Assembly: GCA_024734555.1 (NCBI GenBank)
Contig: JANPWX010000155.1
Location: forward strand, 179,121 to 243,120
Source: Trochalopteron elliotii
Taxonomy: Eukaryota; Chordata; Aves; Passeriformes; Leiothrichidae
Length of the DNA stretch: 64,000 nt
Direction: 5' to 3'
This document shows positions 1 to 13,015 of the stretch, piece after piece. A program made the position numbers and the translations under genes. Each line of letters begins with the position of its first letter. The stretch's first letter is position 1. The notes under the pieces are model-generated. The model was not told the DNA's origin. It saw only the letters and a program-made list of their open reading frames with translations, and did not search any database.

Positions 1-1302
1 GTTTTTGGAAACTTAAACTTGTAGCACAGTTTTATTTTATAACATATAACACACTTGATACACGGATTTATTTTAGAACATATATCACAGGGTGGGTCCC
101 AGCAGTCGGGATAAAAAGGAGATTTAGTTCAGGTGATAAAGGAGCATTCAGTGTTCAGGGCGTTTCTTGGGGAAGTGGATCCAATCCTGCAGTCACGGTG
201 AGAAACAGCTGAGTTTTCTCAGCTCTGCTTGACTCAACAAGAAATTGGAAGAATTAACTTTTAACTGGTTGAATCAACAAGATATATAAAGAATTACCTT
301 TTAAAATGATATAAAAATATTTTAAAACCTATCCAAGAGTATGAAAATCCAGCCAGACAAATGGCATATAATCCTGGTGTCTCCAAACCCAAATCAAAAC
401 TTTTTGTGATGCAAACGGAGTGAATTGTTACCAATTGTTCTGATTTGTCCTTCTTGACTGCCTAAAATCCAGCCAGAGGAAGCAGCTGCAGGAGAATTTT
501 CACAATCCAGGAAACAAGTTCAAATAGTCCCGACATTTATCAGTCAATGTCAGGATAAATTTATTGGCCAGTTGAACTTAAATTATGATAAATCCATTCT
601 ATACCTGTTGTTTCTCTTCCTGCGCTGTGTGCTTTTTCTTTCCTGGAGGTATTAAATAGCTACATAAATCCTGGTAATCCTTCATTCATGGGATTTAAAG
701 GGGAAAAAAAAATCCAGGAAGAAGGCTGTCAGGAGAATGGACAGTTATTTCCAGAGCATGTGCTGCCAAAAAGCTCATTGTTGGAGGGTTAGAATGGCTT
801 CTGTCTCAGAAAGGAATTAGCTTGAGGAGGTGGTTTCTTGTAACAACTTTTGCTAAACCATTTGACCACTTGATTCAGTCTCACAGCAATTTTTAAAAAA
901 TTTTTTTCAGATGGAAAAATAAGCATCCTCCTTAGTTCAGGAGAATTTTCTTTTCCCCTAAATATGAATTATTGTGCTGCTGGTGTGGGCAGCCTGGAAA
1001 TCTCTTTTAGGGTGGGGATGATGAGTTGCCTCATGAAATTTTTGTGATTGTTGACTATTAAGAAAATGGTGCTGCTCCTTTTTCTGCTGCTCCTTTTTCT
1101 GCAAGTGGTGCACATGGCTGGGGTTAATGCTGGGGCTCTGTGCAAAATCTGGGAAGAGCCTGGAATAAGGAGCAGTCACTGTGGGAGTGGAATTCCTAAG
1201 GATGCTGTGCATCAGTGTAGTAATTAACCAAATCAGAGTAATTACAGAAAGCCCATCATGCACTTGATGAGCTGTTTGAAAATCTCAGACTGATTCTGAT
1301 TT

Positions 1303-1415
1303 GGGTCTGTCCCAGGCTGCTCCAAGCCCCGTCCTGCCTGGCCTTGGTTTCTCTGGGAATTCCATCCCATCCCCTCCCCACCATCACAGGGAACACTTCC
1401 TTCCCCTTATCCCTT
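1303..1415 (-). mobile_element. CR1 LINE fragment
   Basis: Reverse-complement CR1 3'-end wording (cccaggctgctccaagcccc, then tctctgggaattccatccca and ccaccatcacagggaa). The copy lacks the usual stretch between the gccttgg and tctctggg blocks, so it carries an internal deletion. It is an old, short fragment without the terminal octamer. Confidence 0.7.
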
Positions 1416-2618
1416 TAACCCTCATACTCCACACTCTCACATTGCAGCCCAATCCAAGCTTCATTAAAAATGTGATTTTTAGTTTAATCTGAATTATTTT
1501 TACTTTTACAATTTTTTCCTCAAGTTTGTATCCCAAATGTCAGTGATTTAATAACAAATCTTTTGTTTCTGTAATTATCCTTAAAGAGTGGAGAGGGCCA
1601 GATTGCAGCCTGGTATTTAATTTCAGTTTAAAAATCTCAGATAGTGCTTGGAAAAACCTGACCTATTATCTAAAGCTGGAGCTGAGCTGTCCTTTCACCT
1701 CTCTGGGACCATCTCAGTTCAAATAGATGCTATAAATAAAATTACAGCTCAAGGCACTATAAAGTGTAAAATAATTCTTCTCATCTCCATCCTCTGCTCT
1801 GCACATTTAAGGACAAGATTTATTCTCACACAGGTTTTTCTGTGAATAAATCTTTATTTCCTAAAATGCTTGTGGGGTGCAATTCTTTAAAGCTCACGTA
1901 TGAAATGTGAAGGAAACCATGAATATAATCCCCAAAGCAGTTCAGTGGAGGATCTCTGGGCTGGAGCAATCCTGATCCAAAGGCAATCCATGGAAAAGCC
2001 TTCAATGGATTTTGGATCTTGGCTCACAGTTCTGGCTTCCCACCTTGTTCCCAGCTGCTGAAGTGCCTTAAAAGAGGCTAAAAATACATCAAATAATTCT
2101 GGAACATTATTTTTTTGTATGTAAGAGACTGTTTTAGTTGCCCTGTTGGGCTGTGGGTGGTCCATGGCTTGTCCCTGCTGGTCCCATGGGCTGTGCTTAG
2201 GGAAACTGGGAGCATCTGCAGTGGACAAGTCCCAGTTTGCCAGCAGAGTTGGGAGACAGAGGAACTGGAGAAGAAAAATGAATAGTGAGCCTTGTGCTGC
2301 TGTGGGTGTCTAAGGGATGGTGTGGAAAAGAAACAAAAAAGTATTTTATTCTAAAAAAGGGAATTTTCTTTCCCTTGCACCTTCAGGAGGTGGGAATGTA
2401 GGGAAGTGTGACGGGTTGAACACATCTGGGTGTGGGATGTCCTTGAGCTCTCTCATCCCCCATCCTTTCCTCTGGGATGTTTCTCTTTCTGAATGATGAG
2501 ACAGGGAGAGACACAAAGACTTTATTTCTCCCTGTCCAAACAAAAGGTGTCAATAGAGGCACCAGTTTGAAAAACACAGATTTCAAGTTCAAGGAATCTA
2601 TTTAAAGTGTTGTCCTGA

Positions 2619-2786
2619 GCAGCTGTGGCTGCCCCTGGATCCCTGGAAGTGTCCAAGGCCAGGCTGGATAGGGCTTGGAGCAGCCTGGGACAGTGGAAGT
2701 TGTCCCTGCCATGGCAGGGGTGGAACAGGATGATCTTTTAAGGTCTCTCCCAACCCAAATCAGTCTGTGATTCTCTAATTCTGTGA
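2619..2786 (+). mobile_element. CR1 LINE 3' end
   Basis: Sense-strand CR1 3' end: gcccctggatccctggaagt, then ccaaggccaggctggatagg and a tail of two near-octamers (ctgtgattctctaattctgtg). It is 5' truncated, the usual state of bird CR1 copies. Confidence 0.85.
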
Positions 2787-4560
2787 AATCAGTAGAGAAT
2801 TCTCTGAATTCAGCAGAACTTGAGTAAGACTTCAAATTCTCTCCTGTTTTTGGCAAAGGTGCTCAGCTCAGGAGGACTAAAGGGTGGGCACTGCTTTTAA
2901 ATCTATCATTTTGCCCCACCATTGCTCCATCCATTCCCCATCCTGTGGTTTATCCATTGAGATCCTGGATTCTTTTAGGCAGGGATGAATCCCATTCTCT
3001 CTCAGCAGTGCTCTCTCAGGCAGGCAATTCTGGTGGCAGCAGCACCAGGGATATTTTCTCCAGCCTTGTCTCAGGAAATGCCTGACAAAAGGCAGCTGTA
3101 GCAGTTCCCAGCTCACAGCATTTCTGAATCACTTCAGCCATGTATCAGAACAAAACCCAAGGATTTGGGATAACTCTGAGCTTTGGGAAAAGTTTGATTC
3201 TGCTCTAAACTTGAGCACTGGTGCTTTACTCTCTGGAATAAAAGCCGTGCCCGTGAGCATCTGTGAACTCTGCACAAGTTCAAAAACCAGAACCAGACCC
3301 ACACTTTGTGGCTTCAGCCCATCTTTCATTCATTAATTTCTAAAGTATTTTATGGCCTTGGTTATCTGGCTGCTTCCTGATGCCTTTAACAGCTTCCTCA
3401 GAGCAAGTGAAGGTAATAAATTTACAATCCCCATTCTTAGGGAAGTCTTAAGCAGAGTCACTTTCTTTAAAATAAAATAAAAAAAAAGGAGCTGGGGGGG
3501 TTTCATCGTTTGATCTCTGGATGTCTGGCAGCTGGTAGGGAAACAATGCAAATAATGACTGTGACTGATGAAACAGAGAGGAAGAAAATCTGATAATTGG
3601 GCATGCAGGGAAATGTATGAAGTGGAAGATGCTGGATCAATCACTGGAGCTGGGCTTAGGAAGGGTATTCCCAGCAGCATTCCCAGCTCGGGGCCCTGGT
3701 GGCAGCACAACTTGTTAATCATCACACCATCAGCCTGGCCAGAGTGCAGCTCCATAACTCAGCCTTTTGTGTTGCCAGTGGATGCTATCGAAGCATTCCT
3801 GGAACAGTCATTTCCTTCTCGACCTCCATGGAAACAGCCATAAAACAATTCTGAAAATGTCAGGAGAAACTGCATCTAATGGTGCAGCTTTGGCCAAGGA
3901 AAACATACTTCAGTTTTTGAAGCCTTCCCACCAAAACACTGAAATCTTAAAGCTACTAATAGGCTGTGCCTCAGTGCCTGAGCACTTCAGCGTGACATTT
4001 AATAAAATGTAATTCATATCCCAGCCCTGCTGAAGTCACCCCAGTCACCAAGAGACACTGGAAACTTTCCAGAAGGGATCACTCAGAGAGGGAGCAGCTG
4101 GTTGGAGAGTGCCACCAACATCACAGCAGGAAGGGTGGCAAAGGCTTCAAACCATCCCACACCCCTTAAATACCCTGGCAAAGAGCAGTTGGTGCTGTTG
4201 GATCTGTCACACAGCACATTTTGCCACAAGGAAAATGTGACATCTCAGGAGTGAGTCCGTGCTGGCACCATGGCCTGTCCATGCTTTTTATTCCTAGAAT
4301 TTGGATGTTTTTTCTGCTGCTCCTTGGCAGCAGGGAAAAGGAGAAGATTCTTCATGACTGAAGTTGTCTCTTGAAAAGCAGGTCTCTGGATGGGACAGTC
4401 CAATGCTCCAGGTGAACAGCAGAAGCTCGTTCTTATTTTTTGGCACAGGACAATTCTGTGCCATGGAGTGCTCACAGCTCCTGACTCCCTGTGAAGGGAA
4501 GGGTTTGACAGCCACTGGGAATGTTCCATATGCCACGTGGAATTCCCGTTGAGAGTAAGA

Positions 4561-4716
4561 TCATGGAATCATGGAACGGTTTGGGTTGGAAGGGGCTTTA
4601 AAGATCATCCCATTCCACCCCTGCCATGGGCAGGGAGAGCTTCCACTATCCCAGGCTGCTCCAACCCCCATCCAGCCTCACCCTGGACATTTCCAGGGAT
4701 GCAATAACTTCCCTGA
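4561..4716 (-). mobile_element. CR1 LINE 3' end
   Basis: Starts with the reverse complement of the CR1 tail (tcatggaatcatggaacggt), then ttgggttggaaggggcttta and catcccattccacccctgcc. 5' truncated. Confidence 0.85.
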
Positions 4717-6844
4717 GGCACAGATGAAGGAGAAGACCTTCCAGACCTCTCCTTTCCCTCCTCCACTGAAAGGTACCCACCATAAACAACCTTCCCAGGG
4801 CCTTTTTTCCATCACCAAAGTCCCTTTTGGTGCTCTTTCTCCCTGAAAGCAAACTCTCGGGGACATTTGTATCAATACAACACAATTCACTGTGGAAGGA
4901 GCAACTTGGAATGGTTTTAATGGTTTATCCATCCTTGTAACTCCTGAGAAATGCTCCGGAGGGTCAAAGGTTGAAGCCAGTCCTTTGAAGAATCCCATAT
5001 TGCTGAACTTTGCAGGGAATCTCAGCAGGAATGTTAATTAAGCACATGGAGCACACTTAATGTGTTGTGCACCCAGTAAAACTTTAACAAAAGACCCTCA
5101 AACCCATTTTTCCTGAATGTATTCCAGGGCCCAGCCCAGCAGAGATTTTAAGTAACTTTAGTAAAGTTAAGTTTAGTTGAGTTGAGACTTAAGTTTGTGT
5201 TTAAATCCTCAGCTGTAAGAGGGTCCCTATCAAAAAGGGACTAGAACCACAAAAACCCAGCCTGAATGCCAAGGATGATCCCAAGTTCCTGAGCTTGAAG
5301 GGAAGAATTCTTGTGAATCCCTGCCCATATTTATCTGTTTTATGAGTTTCTCACAGTGTATTTGTTAGGTAAATGGACCATGTTAATTGAAAATCCATGG
5401 ATCTTCTCTGCTATGACACACACAGTCCATGTGTCTCTTCCAAAATGCTTCATATTTATAAATATGAGTTATTTCTAGGTTCTTGTTTATGTGAAAAAAT
5501 ATTGATTATAGGAGAACTGCAGACAGTTTGTCCCAGAAGTTCCTGTTTAAATTCCTTTTCCATTAACAACACAAATACTGCTTTTATTCCTTTTTTTTTT
5601 TTTTTTGGAGAAAGAAACCATGAATAACTAAAGGTCTTCACCAAGTAATTAATACATCAGCACCTTGAAAAGGCTCAAACTTTCCTCAAGGTGCATCAGA
5701 CAGAACATCCTGGAGTTGTTTTTGCAGAGGATGGCCGGGACTGGCGTTGCAGTAAATCCCAAATGCCAGTGCAGCCGTGCTTATCCTCCTTTTCAAGTGA
5801 AGCCAGCTCGGAAACTTGGAAGCCCTTTTTGCTGGCCAGCCCTTGCTCCAGCTGCTCCTCTCCCAAGCTTTGAAGGGAGGGATTATCAGGATGTGGCCAG
5901 TGGATTCATGGAATGATGGCAGCAGCAAAAACAGCGTCTCCAGCTGGAAAACAACTCGGAGAAACTGAAGGGAATTCCACATCCAGGGAAATGTTTGGTG
6001 TGCCTGGGAAGGCCTTGGTGTGGGCTGGGAATAAGATTCCCACTCTGTTCCTGAGCTTTTGGTTGCAAATATTGCTGGTGGGGTGTTGGTTCCCTGTGAG
6101 CACCAGGTGAAGGTGGAAAACTGGGATTTCCCCTGAGATGCCAAAGCAGGAGCCTCATCCAGGAGCACAGTGCAGAAACCTCTCTTGGACTAAAAAGAGG
6201 TTCCAAATAAAACCACAACTCTTAAAAAGGGAAAAAGTGGGAGCAGCTTGATGTGGAGCCCCTCACGACATTGCTTTGGCTCATCCTTAGTAATTCTCCA
6301 CAGGCCCTCTGGCATTTATTCCACAAAATCTGCAATTCTCTTACTTTGCCTGCTCCTATCCCTTCATCGAGATGTTCAAATTCACAGGCTCATCAATTTT
6401 CCAACATGATTCCATCACTTCTATTCCTGCCACCCCAGCAAACAATCAGTGAAGTCCTTGGAGTTGCACCACTCTCAAATTTATAATTAGAAATATTTTA
6501 ATTGCTGTCTCTCATGGAGAGGAAGATAACTTATCTCTCCTAAAAATAAACAAATCCAAATGGAAAGAATTCATTCATAATTAAATCATTCTCTCCAGAA
6601 AACCTACAAGCAGGATGGATGATATAGGGGTGAGATAAGAGGATTAGAAATATAATTTTAAAATTGTCTTAAGGGGGAAAGTTTACACCCACAGGAGTTA
6701 AATGATACCCAGATCAGTTACAGAGAATTAGCTCAGCTCAGCCCCAATGAAACAAAGATATTAGCAAAATAAAACCAGAAAAATAAAATGATAGACAGCT
6801 TCTTTCAAAGCTGTGGTGTGTTTTAAAGAGCAGAAATTAGAAAT

Positions 6845-6932
6845 GAAATATTTGAGAAATTCCTTAAGAAAGGAGAAATGGAACATTTGAGAAATTCCTT
6901 AAGAAAGGAGAAAAGAAATATTTGAGAAATTC
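6845..6932. repeat. Short tandem repeat, ~35 bp unit x2.5
   Basis: Unit contains atttgagaaattccttaag and aaaggagaaa. Two full copies and a partial third follow head to tail. The neighbouring sequence is AT-rich and otherwise unremarkable. Confidence 0.85.
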
Positions 6933-8604
6933 AGAAGGGTTTTAAGTGCAGTTTAAATATTGTCTGAATAGGTTCACATAGAATTTTTTAATCCTTCCCA
7001 CACATTGTGGAACAGGGTATAAAACTGTAATAAAATGAAATACTCCACGTTGGAAAGCTGAAGACAATCTGGAGCACCCAGGAACTGAAGGAACCTGGGA
7101 TAAATGCAGGAATCCACAGGAGAGCCCCTGGAAAACTGGGATGTGGGAGCCCACTCTGGCTGTCCTCAAAACCTTGAAACTCATCCAAGTCGTGCCCAAA
7201 CTGATGAAATTGAGTTCAGTGCTCTGTCCTCTCATCTCCCAGCACAACTTGGTTTCAACAATCTTTAGGATGGCCACTCCAACCTCCAAAAATGCCAAAG
7301 GTGAGCACTTCCAACCTCACTCTTCCCAAAGAGAGGCACTTCCAGGCCATCAGATAGACTCAAACACATCAAGAGCAGCAGGGTGAAATTTTGCTCTTTG
7401 GATAATCCTCCAGCCCTGGCACAATACAATATTTTGTTCAGATGGCTGAATTTTTATCTTTTTTTCCCCCTTTTCTCTGGGGCTTTCTTAAATATTGACA
7501 TTAATCTGCTCAGTTGGAAGCAACCCAAGCTTCTGTATTTCTTATCCTCCCCGATCGTCTGCACTTCAGATCTGTTTACCAAAGGGCCTGGGTTGCCTTC
7601 CCATAAATCCTGGGATTGGGCTTTGCTGTGATATTAATTTATTGGTGCATTTTCAACATCAATTACTCTCTATCTCAACAGACATAATTCTCTCTTCAAA
7701 GCACAGAGAAAACTCTTGGCTTTCCTCATCCCCTCCCCTCCCTCTGCTCTGGGAATGTGGATCTGAGCAGCAGCAAAGATATCAGTGAGAAGGGTCCCAA
7801 CTTCAGGGGTGTTTTGGGTTTCCTGATGTTTTGCTGGAATGCTGGTCCAGAAGTTGACAGCAAAGCCACGTTTGTGTTTGTAGGGAGGAGCTTGGAATTG
7901 TGGTGGCAGCTCAAACATCTAAATGGGAGAGCAGGAGAGGGCAAAGGCTTTCAAAATGCTGAGACTTTAAACCAGTTTTAAGATTTTAAGTTGAAGGGAG
8001 ACCATCAACTCTTTATTTTTTTTAAACCTGCACAGCAGGAATAAACACCTACAGATGTGCACATCTGCATTCCAAGCCAGAGCTTCCCACTCCACCAGGC
8101 TCTGCCCATTAGGGGAAAAACCATTCCAAGTCTTGACTTCTTCAGATGAAAAATGGCAGAAGACAATTCTTTGAAAAAGAATCCTTTGAAAAAGATCTTC
8201 ATCCCAAGATCTATTCCCCGTGTCCTGATATTGCAGGAAAAAGTAATGGGAGAGAAAAACTGTTTTAGAGAAAAAGAGTTAAGTGCCTTCAATTTCTTCC
8301 TTCCGTTGGAATGTAAGTGGGGACTTGGAAATGAAAAATAACTTCTCCTTTAGTGACCTGTTTCAGGCTGGAAGTGCTGTTGCAGTTTAAGAAACGGCTG
8401 TCAGCCCGTCCCTGGTGCAGAGGGGGGAAAATGAGAAGCACATGGGGCTTTGATCCCAAATCTGACACAGTTTTCCCCTCATCCCCTGCCCTTGGAGGTG
8501 CTCAGGGTCAGAGCCTTGCAGCCTGTGCCTTCCCATCTGCTGGAAAGGCAAAAACATTTCCTACTGCATTTCCTTCCTGCTGCTTTTGGCCAAAATTAAT
8601 TATT

Positions 8605-8623
8605 TATATATATATATATATAT
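8605..8623. repeat. (TA)n microsatellite
   Basis: About nine uninterrupted TA dinucleotides in an AT-rich stretch. Confidence 0.9.
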
Positions 8624-11446
8624 GTAAAATTATCATTGAAGAAGAATTATAATTATTGCCCCTTGGTTTTTCACTCAATGTCTCAAAAGTTTTCAGTTCT
8701 TGGTAGTGCAATGAAAAAGTCCCAATCTTCCATTTTTTTTTCCTAAAAACCCAAATCCTTTCCTCACGTGAGTGAGACCTGCAAATGCTGTGAGGGGATT
8801 CCAGAGGCAGAAAAGCCCTAAATTTTTTCTCACTTTTTTTTTTTTTTTTTCCCCCCAGTTGCCCAATCAGCCCAACCAGAGCCGGATCCCATGAAATGAT
8901 GGAAAATTCTTTTTTTCAGCCCACCACCCCTTTGAGATTTATTCCTGTGCAGCTGCCACAGGAATTCCAACCTCTCTTTAAGTCTAATTTTCCCCTAGTT
9001 TCCCCCCTATTCCTATATCTATTTTCTCCCTAGTTCTGCATATTCTATTTCTCCATCTATTTCTCTATCATTCACTTAAATCCCCCTATTTTGTCCACCA
9101 GTTATTCTTTAGTAGGTTATTAATTCCAGTGGAAAGGGAGTGATTTTTCTGCAGTCCCTTTCCATTGGGATACCTTTCCATCTTGCCCCACTGAAGTGCA
9201 AGCACAGATGTTAAGCACATTTCACTGTGCAGTCGGCGTGTGCATATTTTTAACATAACTTGTCTTGAAAATATTTATTCAAGCCAAGACAACAGAAAAT
9301 TAGAGTAATTTGATTGCTCAGGCTTAAGGAATAGATTACTACTGTTCCAGATGTAAGGAACAACAGACTACTTGCTCTCTCCAGGCTGAAAAAAAAAACC
9401 CCTTTGGCTCCTGATTCCAACCATATTTGCTATTATGTTCCCAGTAAATCTTTTAAAAATTGAACACTCTTAAAGATTTTCACTTCCAACTTTTGCCAGG
9501 CGGCGTTAGGAGAATTCCAGCCCCAAATCAGCTCGTTAGGGAAGGCTTCAAAACGGGCCCTGCTCCAAGGGGGCAATTACAGAGTGAGGTTATAAATCAT
9601 CCTTGCTGGGGAATCGGGGTGCCAGGTCTCTCTGGAGCTCACTGGGGCCTTGGACCGTGCAGGGTTTTCAGCAGTCAGTGCTGATTTCACTCCAAAATGA
9701 GGCATTTGGCACAAAAGTTGCAGAATCTGGTTTGCAGGTTGGTTTTTTTTTTTTTTTTTCTCATCTTTAACTAAATCTCTTTTTTGTTGTTGTTGTTTCG
9801 ATCTGCAGTTATCACTCCAATTTTGGACCTGTTTTAGTTGGGTTTTTCCCCCCTCTCTTTGGGTGACTTACCAGCAGTTACCATTTTTATGCAGATTCTT
9901 TGTATCACTCGCCACGTTTCGAAATGTGCAATAGGAAAAGCAAGGTGGAAACACTGATTTGCCTTCCCAGGATTTAAAATACACATTCCCAATGGCTTGT
10001 GTTAATAAGTGGTCGTACAATCAGGTATCAGAAGACTGTGGGGCTGTGCAAGGTTATTTTAAGGTGAACTTCTCTTCATGTGAGAGCTGCTGACACAAAA
10101 CCAGGGTCACAACTCCTCAACACAGATGCTGGGCAGATATTTTGCTAAAATTACCACTTTGCTGTGAGTTTCATCTCAATTTTCCTTTATTTCTGGGGGT
10201 TTCCATTTTTATCACTCTCAAAGACAAAAAGTCAATGATTAATAAAGAAAGAATTAAGGTGGAAGGTCACATGTTGTTAAAGAAAGGATCATTCTTGGGT
10301 TGTCCCTCCAAACCCTGTGCTGATCCCTTCTCTGTTTATTTGGAAGATTATTTTTCAAGGATTAGCTTTCTCTCTTTTTTTTTTTTTTTCTTTTTTTTTT
10401 CCCTGACCTTTTTCAACAAAAAAAAGTCTGTGTAGGGTTTTCCAGAGTCTGCACCATGCCACTTAAAGCATTCTTCATGACAGATCCCCCCTCTCTGTGC
10501 CACCAGCTGACTCTGCTCCAGCAGTGCATGGAAAAGAGACAGAAAACCTTTGCTCCAGTGTCTGCTTCTGCTTAAAGAATTTTCTCTTTTAGGGTGGAGA
10601 TGAGCAAGAGGAAACAGCCAATAATTGCTCTTGTACAACAATAATTGTTCTTGTGCAGCAGCTCCCTGAGTTTAAAATGATTTCCTTAAATCCAGCCTTC
10701 TTTTCTGTATTCTGGACAGCAAAGAATGCCAGATATTTCTGCAGCAATGCCAGATTTTTCTCCTGTCAGAGCTGAGTGAAGGAATCAGTGAAGTAAAGCA
10801 CCAGTTCTGCTGCTTTTTGGGCAAACCCTGGGCCTCCCTCAGCCTGGGTATAACCATGGGCATCCTTAAAGCCAGGTTTAGTGAAGAGCAGCCCTTTGAA
10901 TCACAGCTCCCTCCATCTGAGGCAATGAAAGCAAAACCTTTAAATGGATAAATGAATTTGGGCTGCTCCTCAAATACTCTGGCAGCTGCAAAGTCTGGTT
11001 GAGTTGTCTGAAGGGAGAGCTCCTTCCACATTCACCTTTTGGGGAATACAAATGTTTGTGAATAAAAAAGGTGGTCAGGGGCTGAGTGACTGCTGAAATC
11101 CCAGCACCTTGTGTCATTTTTCACATAATAACTGAGCAAGGGAACTCGAGCCCCGCTGCTAAATGTGAACTGACAGCCCAGTGAAAACAAAAGTCTTAAT
11201 TTCCCTCATTTGTCAGCCAGAAACTGCGCCGAGTGCTCTCATTCCACCTCCAGGAGAAATCCCGGGATTCTAAAATCGCTGAGTACACACGAGCGGTGCC
11301 ACGGTGTCCCCGCCCCGTGCCAAAGCAAACCCGGGAGTTGAGCAATTCTTGTGCTCCGTCTTTGGTGGGGCTGAGCTGCTCGCAGGAGCTCACAATCTCT
11401 GCAGTTTATCAAGGTGCCACCAGCAAACTCCGTGGCCTTGGATTTC

Positions 11447-11500
11447 ATTGAACTTCATTTCATTATTTCATTCCATTTCATTCCATCCCATTTAGCTCCC
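11447..11500. repeat. (CATTT/CATTC)n low-complexity tract
   Basis: Run of imperfect pentamers such as catttcatt and cattccattt. Degenerate. Confidence 0.7.
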
Positions 11501-12698
11501 CACAAACCCCGCATGGGATCAGCCCCTCTGGCTCTCTGGGTGCTGCTGGGTTTTGCTCCCGTGGTCTCCTTTTGTGTCTCTTAGGTCACAGCAGGAGGTT
11601 CTCGATGTGCCAGAAAATTCCCAACCAAGAGTCAGTCAAAGTCGTGCTGCTTGCCCACGCCACCCAGCCCAGATCACTCCGAATTCCATCAATCCTGGCC
11701 TCATTTTCTGTCGCAGTCTGCCAAACCCCCAACCCTTTCAGTCCTCACTGAGGTGGCTCTGGTGGCTGCCCAGCCCCTCTCCTGAGCTGTGTAAATAAAC
11801 ATTCCATTTAATTAAATCCTGGAGCCTGCTGAAGTGGCCTGCAGCAGGATGAAAGGGGCTGCAGGCTGTCAGCCCTGTGATGGCTTGGAAGGGCTTTCAA
11901 ACATTTCTGTGCCTTTGCTTTGCTTTTACTTTGCTGCCTTTATTTTCCTTGCTCATAGCTTGTAGAGCAGTTGTGAGCTAATAGCTTTGTAAGGCACTTC
12001 TCGTGCACTTGTGCAGCTCTCAGGAGTGCTCAGCATTTCCTAATTCAGTGGCAGCTTTTTCTGGAGGCTTCAATGGGAGCAGCAGCGAGCCCAAAGTGCC
12101 TCTTGAAAAACCACACTGCCTTTCCCTGGAGTTGTCTTTGACTCTGCACAGAATAAAGGCAGCAGCATCACAAGTGATAATTGAAACAGTCACAATTCCA
12201 GCACATTCCTCGATGTCTGTTTGATCCCAGTGCCACCAGACACTCCTTTGCATGGGGCTGCAGTCAGGGCAGGGGACACACAAAGATTAATTTGTTGTTA
12301 AGTGGTAATTGCTAAGGAGAAATCCCTGCTCAAATGAAACATGTCCCTGGGAAAATTCCTCTTTTCTCTCGCTGTCTGTTGGTTTTGCTCCAAGTTTAAT
12401 CACTCAGGGCAGGGAATCTCCTGGCCTCTCTCCAGCCTGGCTCTTTCCCATCACAGTGACACTTGGGACCACTGGGACTTTCTTGTGAACCCAGCACACG
12501 AGAAGCCAATCCCACCACGCTGCTCTCTGCTGACTTCCAAGGCTTCTGAAGTGGTTTTGTATTTATTTATTTGGAATATAAACCCACCTGCACTGCTTTC
12601 CATAAATACAAACTGAGATTGCCAGGACTTGTGTGTCTGCAGCTCAGTGTTTATCCACTGGAGCTGAGAGCAGATTCTCTGGGCCTGGCATAAAATCA

Positions 12699-12777
12699 GG
12701 GATGGTGGCACCCAGGGATGGTGGCACTCAGGGACAGTGGCACTCAGGGACGGTGGCACCCAGGGATGGTGGCACCC
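12699..12777. repeat. 16-bp minisatellite (G-rich strand)
   Basis: Five head-to-tail copies of a 16-mer of the form gggatggtggcaccca, with variants gggacagtggcactca and gggacggtggcaccca. It ends abruptly at an ambiguous base at 12778. Confidence 0.95.
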
Positions 12778-12778
12778 N
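12778..12778. other. Single N (assembly ambiguity)
   Basis: One unresolved base sits exactly between two oppositely oriented, related minisatellites. This suggests a forced join or a collapsed array. Confidence 0.95.
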
Positions 12779-12840
12779 TCCCACTGTCCCACTGTCCCAC
12801 TATCCCACTGTCCCACTGTCCCACTGTCCCACTGTCCCAC
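12779..12840. repeat. 8-bp minisatellite (C-rich strand)
   Basis: Nearly eight copies of tcccactg (one tcccacta). Its reverse complement contains gggacagt, the first half of one 16-mer variant left of the N, so the two arrays appear to be inverted relatives. Confidence 0.95.
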
Positions 12841-13015
12841 AATTCTACCTCCACTATCTCAGGTTGTTCCAACCTGCCCTTGGGCACTTCCAGGGATGGA
12901 GCAGCCACAACTTCCCTGGGAAAACCATGCCAGGGCCTCACCACCCTCACAGGTAACAACTTCTCCCTGATTTTTAATCTAAACCTGCTCTCCTTTGGTT
13001 TAAATCTCTTCACTT
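12841..13015 (-). mobile_element. CR1 LINE fragment
   Basis: Reverse-complement CR1: ctatctcaggttgttccaac, gcccttgggcacttccaggg, and tttttaatctaaacctgctc. The position of its 3' tail is taken by the 8-bp minisatellite, which may have grown from the CR1 tail or replaced it. Confidence 0.8.

Noticed and set aside
11205..11350. CpG-containing stretch considered as a CpG island and possible exon 1 region
   Set aside because: CpG density is only moderate, there is no signal-peptide-like frame with a donor, and ROR1 exon 1 is expected far upstream.
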